NCBI GenBank assembly: GCA_029863355.1
Contig: JAOTVO010000078.1
Span: forward strand, 1-10,084
Source of the DNA: Candidatus Krumholzibacteriia bacterium
GTDB taxonomy: Bacteria > Krumholzibacteriota > Krumholzibacteria > WVZY01 > JAKEHA01
Length of the DNA stretch: 10,084 nucleotides
Direction of reading: 5' to 3'
Shown here: positions 6,449 to 10,084 of the stretch, piece after piece
How positions within the stretch are numbered: position 1 is the stretch's first letter
How the letters are laid out: every line of letters starts with the position of its first letter
The notes under the pieces: model-generated
Database searches by the model: none
What the model was told of the DNA's origin: nothing
Seen by the model: the letters and a program-made list of their open reading frames with translations, nothing else
Program-made: the position numbers and the translations under genes

Positions 6449-8776
6449 CTAGAGGTCCGGGCGCATGCGCAGGAAGACGGGCTCGCGCAGGGTGCCGTTG
6501 GGCGTGATCGAGGTGTACTGGACCTCGCACCACAGGCGCGGCTCCACCCACACGGTCTTGCGTTCGTCGAGCGGCTTCTCTTCGATAGGGCGGTCGATCT
6601 CGGGGAGCGCGTGCAGCTCCGCGTGTACGGCCTCGAGCGCGCGTGCGTCGAAGCCGGTGCCGACCTTGCCCAGGTAGCGGAGGCTGCCGTCCTCGCCGTG
6701 CTCGGCGATCTGCAGCGCGCCGAAGGTGGACGCTCGGTCGCCCTGGCCGCGCGTGTAGCCGACGATCACGCAATCGATGCTGTTGCGCGTCTTGATCTTG
6801 AGCCACGACGCGTTGCGCCGCCCGGTCTGGTAGGTGGAATCGCGGCGCTTGGCCATGATCCCTTCGAGACCCATCTCGCCCGCCGCCGCGAAGAGCGCGC
6901 GGCCGTCTTCCACCGTCTCGCTCACGCGGTAGGCGCCGCCCTTCTTGATCGCGTCCGCCATCCACTCGCGCCGCCGCGCGAGCGGCTCGCCCACCAGGGG
7001 GCGTCCGTCGAGGTAGAGGCAGTCGAAGACGTAGCAGACGGCGGGGTGCCGGCGCCGCGCGCGCTCGATCGCACCCTCGCTGCGCTGGCGCATGCGGTCG
7101 ATGACGTTCTTGAACACGGGCCTTCCTGCGTCGTCGAGGCAGACGATCTCGCAGTCGAAGAGGCCACAGGTGGCGCGAAACGCTTCCTCGAGAACACAGA
7201 GCTCGGGGAACGCCGCCGTGATGTCGTTGTGGTTGCGGCTGCGGATGCGCACCTGGCCCTCGTCCAGCGAGACCATGGCGCGGATGCCGTCCCACTTGAC
7301 TTCGTAGATCCACTCGTCGCCGAGGGGTACGCGGGGCTCGAGCTGGGCGAGCATGTACTCGACGTTCTCCGCGAGCCAGTCCACCTGCGGCGCGTCCACG
7401 CGCTCCAGCAGCCACTCCTTGCCGCGCGTGGGAAAGACGCGGTACTCGCCGGAGAGGCCCTCGGCGTGCAGGCGGAAGTAGAACGATCCGTCCTTCTTCT
7501 CCTTGGTAATGACGTAGCGGCCGCGGGCGTAGACCCACATGTCACCCCCGCCGTACTCGCCCTTGGGAATCGTCCCTTCGAAGTCGAGGTACTCGATGGG
7601 GTGGTCCTCGGTCTGCACGGCGAGACGCTTGATGCCCGGCCGCGGCGGGAGTCCCTTGGGCACGGCCCACGACGTGAGAGCACCGCCGCGCTCCAGGCGC
7701 AGGTCGTAGTGGAGGCGCGAGGCGTGGTGCCGGTGCACCACGAAGCGCGACGCGCCCTCGGAGAGCGCGCCCGGCCCGGGCTCGGGCGTGCTCGCGAAGG
7801 CGCGCTTGGTCGCGTAGGCAGCGAGCTGCTCCGGCGCCTTGTACTTGGCCGACCGGGGCGGCGCCTTGCGCGGGCGCTCGGCGCTGCGGTGCGTGTGCAG
7901 CGCGGCGGCGTAGGCGCCGATCGCCTCCCAGCGGTCGCCCTCGGTGCGCACGATGTCGGGGACGTTGCGCACGTGGAAGTCGCGCACGCCGCCGATCGCG
8001 TGCAGCTCGTCCCAGCGCAGCGGCATCGACACCGTCGCACCGGGGAGGCCGCGCGCGCTGTAGGGCGAGACGATCGTCTGCGAGGGGCGGTTGCGGTAGA
8101 TGTCGATGAGGATCTTGCCACCGCGCGCCTCCTTGTGGATCTTGAGCGTGCACGTATCCGCGTGCGCGCGCACGAAGGGCTCGGCCACGTCCTTGGCCGC
8201 CGCGAAGACTTCGTCGAAGGTCCACTTGGGCTCGATGGGTGCGACCACGTGCAGGCCCTTGCGGCCGGTGGTCTTGACGAACGCGTGGTAGCCCTGCGCC
8301 TCCAAGACCTCGCGCAGCCCCAGCGCCGTGTCGGCGATGGTCGCCCACGCGGTGCCGTCGGGTGGATCGATGTCGAAGACGAAGTAGTCCGGGTGGTCGC
8401 GGTCGCCGGCGCGGCAGTGCATCTGGTGCAGCTCGATGCAGGCCAGGTTCGCCAGCCAGACCAGAGCGGCCTCCTCGGTGGCGACCACGTAGTTGATGCG
8501 CTTCTTGTCGTCGCCGATCGCCACCTGCTCGACCCAGTCGGGCGTCCAGCGCGGGAGGTTCTTCTGGAAGAACTGCTCGCCCTCGATGCCGTCGGGATAG
8601 CGCACCAGCGAGAGCGGACGCCCCTTGACGTGGGCGAGGAGGGTAGGCGCGATGGCGAGGTAGTAGTGGATCAGCTCGGCCTTGATCACGCCGTCCGCCG
8701 GCCAGAGGACCTTGTCAAGATTGGAGAGCTCCAGCTTGCGCTTGCCCACCTGGACGTGCTGCGAAGTCCGCGCCAT
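6449..8776 (-). CDS. ligD: LigD, multifunctional ATP-dependent NHEJ DNA ligase (POL-PE-LIG)
   Basis: Repairs Ku-bound double-strand breaks by end processing, fill-in and sealing. 775 residues carry three domains in mycobacterial order. The primase-type polymerase domain (about 10-295) shows the metal-binding FDIDPPDG (Asp135, Asp137), GRKGLHV (His176) and LIDIYRN (Asp225). The 3'-phosphoesterase domain (about 340-450) shows HHASRLHYDLR (His350, His356, Asp358, Arg360) and EDHP (His392), then EGTIPKGEYGGG. The ligase domain (about 480-775) has the adenylated Lys494 in EVKWDGIR, acidic FDCE (Asp541, Glu543), EGIMAKR (638-644) and WLKIK (658-662), then an OB-fold domain. A Lys/Arg/Pro/Ala-rich linker spans about 297-335. 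No motif is missing. The ATG at 8776 has no Shine-Dalgarno and lies seven bases after a TATAAT, suggesting a leaderless mRNA. The divergent neighbour is a DUF72 gene; ku is 5.76 kb downstream on the same strand. Confidence 0.97.
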   Translation of the reverse strand: MARTSQHVQVGKRKLELSNLDKVLWPADGVIKAELIHYYLAIAPTLLAHVKGRPLSLVRYPDGIEGEQFFQKNLPRWTPDWVEQVAIGDDKKRINYVVATEEAALVWLANLACIELHQMHCRAGDRDHPDYFVFDIDPPDGTAWATIADTALGLREVLEAQGYHAFVKTTGRKGLHVVAPIEPKWTFDEVFAAAKDVAEPFVRAHADTCTLKIHKEARGGKILIDIYRNRPSQTIVSPYSARGLPGATVSMPLRWDELHAIGGVRDFHVRNVPDIVRTEGDRWEAIGAYAAALHTHRSAERPRKAPPRSAKYKAPEQLAAYATKRAFASTPEPGPGALSEGASRFVVHRHHASRLHYDLRLERGGALTSWAVPKGLPPRPGIKRLAVQTEDHPIEYLDFEGTIPKGEYGGGDMWVYARGRYVITKEKKDGSFYFRLHAEGLSGEYRVFPTRGKEWLLERVDAPQVDWLAENVEYMLAQLEPRVPLGDEWIYEVKWDGIRAMVSLDEGQVRIRSRNHNDITAAFPELCVLEEAFRATCGLFDCEIVCLDDAGRPVFKNVIDRMRQRSEGAIERARRRHPAVCYVFDCLYLDGRPLVGEPLARRREWMADAIKKGGAYRVSETVEDGRALFAAAGEMGLEGIMAKRRDSTYQTGRRNASWLKIKTRNSIDCVIVGYTRGQGDRASTFGALQIAEHGEDGSLRYLGKVGTGFDARALEAVHAELHALPEIDRPIEEKPLDERKTVWVEPRLWCEVQYTSITPNGTLREPVFLRMRPDL

Positions 8777-8781
8777 GGTGG

Positions 8782-8787
8782 TATTAT
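8782..8787 (+). promoter_or_regulatory. Plus-strand extended -10 box facing the DUF72 gene
   Basis: TATTAT (five of six matches) is preceded by TGG (8779-8781), an extended -10 form. Six bases separate it from the ATG at 8794, so the predicted start of transcription is that A. It overlaps the minus-strand ligD box by five bases. No good plus-strand -35 box is visible. Confidence 0.42.
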
Positions 8788-8791
8788 AGCA
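8783..8791 (-). promoter_or_regulatory. Extended -10 promoter of ligD, placed for a leaderless transcript
   Basis: On the minus strand TGC (8791-8789) is followed by a perfect TATAAT (8788-8783), the full extended -10 element. Then come six bases, ACCACC (8782-8777), and the ligD ATG (8776-8774). Transcription normally starts about seven bases after the hexamer, so the mRNA should begin at the start codon. The -35 region (about 8806-8811) is GC-rich and unlike the consensus, as is common when an extended -10 is present. Confidence 0.6.
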
Positions 8792-8796
8792 GCATG

Positions 8797-8811
8797 CGGC
8801 GCCGTGCGCCG
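8797..8811. other. Six-base-pair dyad in the ligD/DUF72 divergent region
   Basis: CGGCGC (8797-8802) and GCGCCG (8806-8811) are perfect inverted arms around CGT. On the plus strand the hairpin would end four bases before the GGAGG ribosome binding site (8816-8820) of the DUF72 gene. On the minus strand the dyad occupies the -35 position of ligD. It could be an operator, an mRNA hairpin, or chance in GC-rich DNA. Confidence 0.3.
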
Positions 8812-8826
8812 TTCCGGAGGTCGAAC

Positions 8827-9525
8827 ATGAAGCTCTATGCGGGCACGAGCGGGTACAGCTACAAGGAGTGGAAGGGGCACTTCTACCCCGAGAAGATCCC
8901 CAACGACCAGATGCTGGCGTTCTACGCGACCAAGCTTCCCTCCGTCGAGATCAACAACACGTTCTACCGCATGCCCCGGGCGAGCATGCTCGCCACCTGG
9001 GCGGAGCGCGTGCCGGCGGACTTCCGTTTCGTGCTGAAGGCGTCGCAGCGCATAACGCACTTCAAGCGTCTCAACAACGCCGAGGAGGAGACCCGCTACC
9101 TCCTGGAGACCGTGGAGACGCTGGAGGCCAAGCTCGGCGTGCTCCTCTTTCAGCTCCCGCCCAACATGAAGAAGGACCTCGAGCGGCTCGATGCCTTCCT
9201 GGAGACGCTGCCCGAGGGCACCCGCGCCGCCTTCGAGTTTCGCCACGCCACCTGGTTCGACGACGACGTCTACGACGCGCTGCGCCGGCGCGACTTACCG
9301 CTCTGCCTGGCCGACGCCGACGACGCGCTGGAAGTGCCGCTGGTGAGCACCGCGGATTGGGGCTACCTGCGACTGCGCCGCCCCGGGTACACCGACCAAG
9401 ACATGCGCCGCTGGATCGACTGGATCGGCCAACAGGGGTGGAAAGAGGCGTACGTCTTCTTCAAGCACGAGGACGAGGCGGCGGGTCCGAAAATGGCGGT
9501 GCGGTTCCTGGAACTGGCGCGATGA
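8827..9525 (+). CDS. DUF72 (YecE-like) family protein
   Basis: Soluble protein of 232 residues, near the usual family length, predicted to fold as a TIM barrel. Biochemical role is not established. Family motifs appear in order: YAGTSGYSYKEWKG (4-17), EINNTFYRMP, LKASQRITH, LLFQLPPN, FEFRHATWF, WGYLRLR and VFFKHEDEAAGPKMA near the end, where the family normally has a His-Asn or Asn-dependent segment before the last helix. ATG at 8827 is chosen because GGAGG (8816-8820) lies six bases upstream and homology starts at once. An in-frame ATG at 8794 would add a basic 11-residue leader and sits at a predicted transcription start, so a longer form is possible. It is divergent from ligD with only 50 bases between start codons, which suggests shared control, and convergent with the flippase gene, seven bases apart. 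Confidence 0.94.
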   Translation: MKLYAGTSGYSYKEWKGHFYPEKIPNDQMLAFYATKLPSVEINNTFYRMPRASMLATWAERVPADFRFVLKASQRITHFKRLNNAEEETRYLLETVETLEAKLGVLLFQLPPNMKKDLERLDAFLETLPEGTRAAFEFRHATWFDDDVYDALRRRDLPLCLADADDALEVPLVSTADWGYLRLRRPGYTDQDMRRWIDWIGQQGWKEAYVFFKHEDEAAGPKMAVRFLELAR

Positions 9526-9532
9526 CGGCGCC

Positions 9533-10084
9533 TCATTCGCGCGACAGGTAGCGCAGCAACACGGCCGCGCCCACGATCATCCCCGCCACCAGCGTGAAAA
9601 AACGCCAGAGCACGATGAACGCGCTCTGGTAGGTCAGGGGCACCAGGCTTCCCATCACCGCCGCGGTGCTCACCTCCGCCAGACCCGACGCGCCCGGCGT
9701 GGGCGAGAAATAGAAGATGAGCATGAGCACCACCTGCATATAGATGACGTCCCAGAAAGGGGCGTCGATGCCCAGGCCGCGCAGCACCACGTAGGCGATA
9801 GCGAATTTGTTGAAGTAGATCACGACGCTGAGCAGGATCCCGCCCGCCACCACGAGCTTCTCGCGCAGGAGGAAGCCCGTCATCAAGTCGTGGTAACGAT
9901 GGGCCAGGTCGAGGACGCGGTCGAGCGTGCCGCTCGCCTCCAGGCGGCGGCCTAGCCAGGGCGTGCGCCGCGCCGCGGAACGGACGGCGCGCCCCGCCAA
10001 GTCCGGGTTGGCGAGCGAGAGCAGTACCAGCAGGACCACCAGGCTGAACACGGTTAGCGACACCGTGGAGAGCACGCGCAGACC
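9533..10084 (-). CDS. Flippase-like (lysylphosphatidylglycerol synthase TM / UPF0104) membrane protein, 5' end outside the window
   Basis: C-terminal 183 residues of an integral membrane protein whose family usually runs to about 300-350 residues. The frame is open to the right edge, so the GTG at 10075 is not taken as the start. Hydrophobic helices are visible at about residues 5-24, 77-102, 110-130, 138-150 and 155-178 of the visible part. The key signature is FSPTPGASGLAEVSTAAV, the Pro-Thr-Pro-Gly...Glu loop typical of the transmembrane flippase-like domain (TIGR00374/AglD-like), between two helices. Members are thought to move lipid-linked or aminoacylated lipids across the membrane; the substrate here is unknown. 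A soluble stretch with Arg-rich sequence (about 28-75) separates the first visible helix from the rest. It is convergent with the DUF72 gene. Family call firm, role inferred. Confidence 0.9.
   Translation of the reverse strand, partial: GLRVLSTVSLTVFSLVVLLVLLSLANPDLAGRAVRSAARRTPWLGRRLEASGTLDRVLDLAHRYHDLMTGFLLREKLVVAGGILLSVVIYFNKFAIAYVVLRGLGIDAPFWDVIYMQVVLMLIFYFSPTPGASGLAEVSTAAVMGSLVPLTYQSAFIVLWRFFTLVAGMIVGAAVLLRYLSRE

Noticed and set aside
6611..8830. Very long plus-strand open frame (739 codons) antisense to ligD
   Set aside because: It mirrors the ligD gene, whose domains and catalytic motifs are all recognisable. The antisense product is Arg/Val/Ala/Leu-rich low-complexity sequence, as expected from the complement of GC-rich codons, with no recognisable domain.
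1..10084. Search by eye for CRISPR repeats, tRNA or rRNA genes, transposases, integrases, toxin-antitoxin pairs and phage genes
   Set aside because: Nothing convincing was seen on either strand. Base composition and codon pattern look even across the window, so there is no sign of recent transfer. Short structured RNAs cannot be excluded without a covariance-model search.

Overview
The window is GC-rich bacterial chromosome (I judge it in the mid-60s percent G+C by eye). It is densely packed with ten protein genes on both strands. I see no RNA gene, CRISPR array, insertion sequence, phage gene or attachment site, and no gene-free stretch longer than about 270 bases. Strong purine-rich ribosome binding sites, sigma70-like -10 boxes and the gene content point to a free-living environmental bacterium. 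The phylum cannot be fixed from here. A C-terminal Ser-Thr-Trp-Gly-Arg-Ile-Lys-type tail on one secreted protein hints weakly at uncultured FCB-type lineages such as Eisenbacteria-like bacteria, but that is an unverified recollection.

Layout, left to right: (1) 1-687 minus, the N-terminal 229 codons of the NHEJ protein Ku, cut by the window edge; (2) 957-1601 plus, a DUF6714-type protein; (3) 1746-2303 plus, a small unknown secreted protein; (4) 2438-4117 plus, a patatin-like phospholipase starting with TTG; (5) 4141-5013 minus, an EamA/DMT-type transporter; (6) 5122-5637 plus and (7) 5671-6426 plus, a probable two-gene operon of a four-helix DUF2231 membrane protein and a secreted DUF3108-like protein; (8) 6449-8776 minus, LigD in the order polymerase, phosphoesterase, ligase; (9) 8827-9525 plus, a DUF72 (YecE) protein divergent from ligD; (10) 9533-10084 minus, the C-terminal part of a flippase-like membrane protein, cut by the right edge.

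The clearest biological system is two-component bacterial non-homologous end joining. Ku and LigD lie on the same strand, 5.76 kb apart, with envelope and lipid-related genes between them. All key motifs of the three LigD activities are intact. Nothing in the sequence shows that the intervening genes take part in repair.

The most unusual signal is the 50-bp ligD/DUF72 divergent region. One AT-rich heptamer there provides overlapping extended -10 boxes on both strands. On each strand the predicted transcription start falls exactly on an ATG, so ligD, and possibly a longer form of the DUF72 protein, may be made from leaderless mRNAs. I found no convincing wholly new multi-gene system; the unknown secreted and membrane proteins are the least explained parts.
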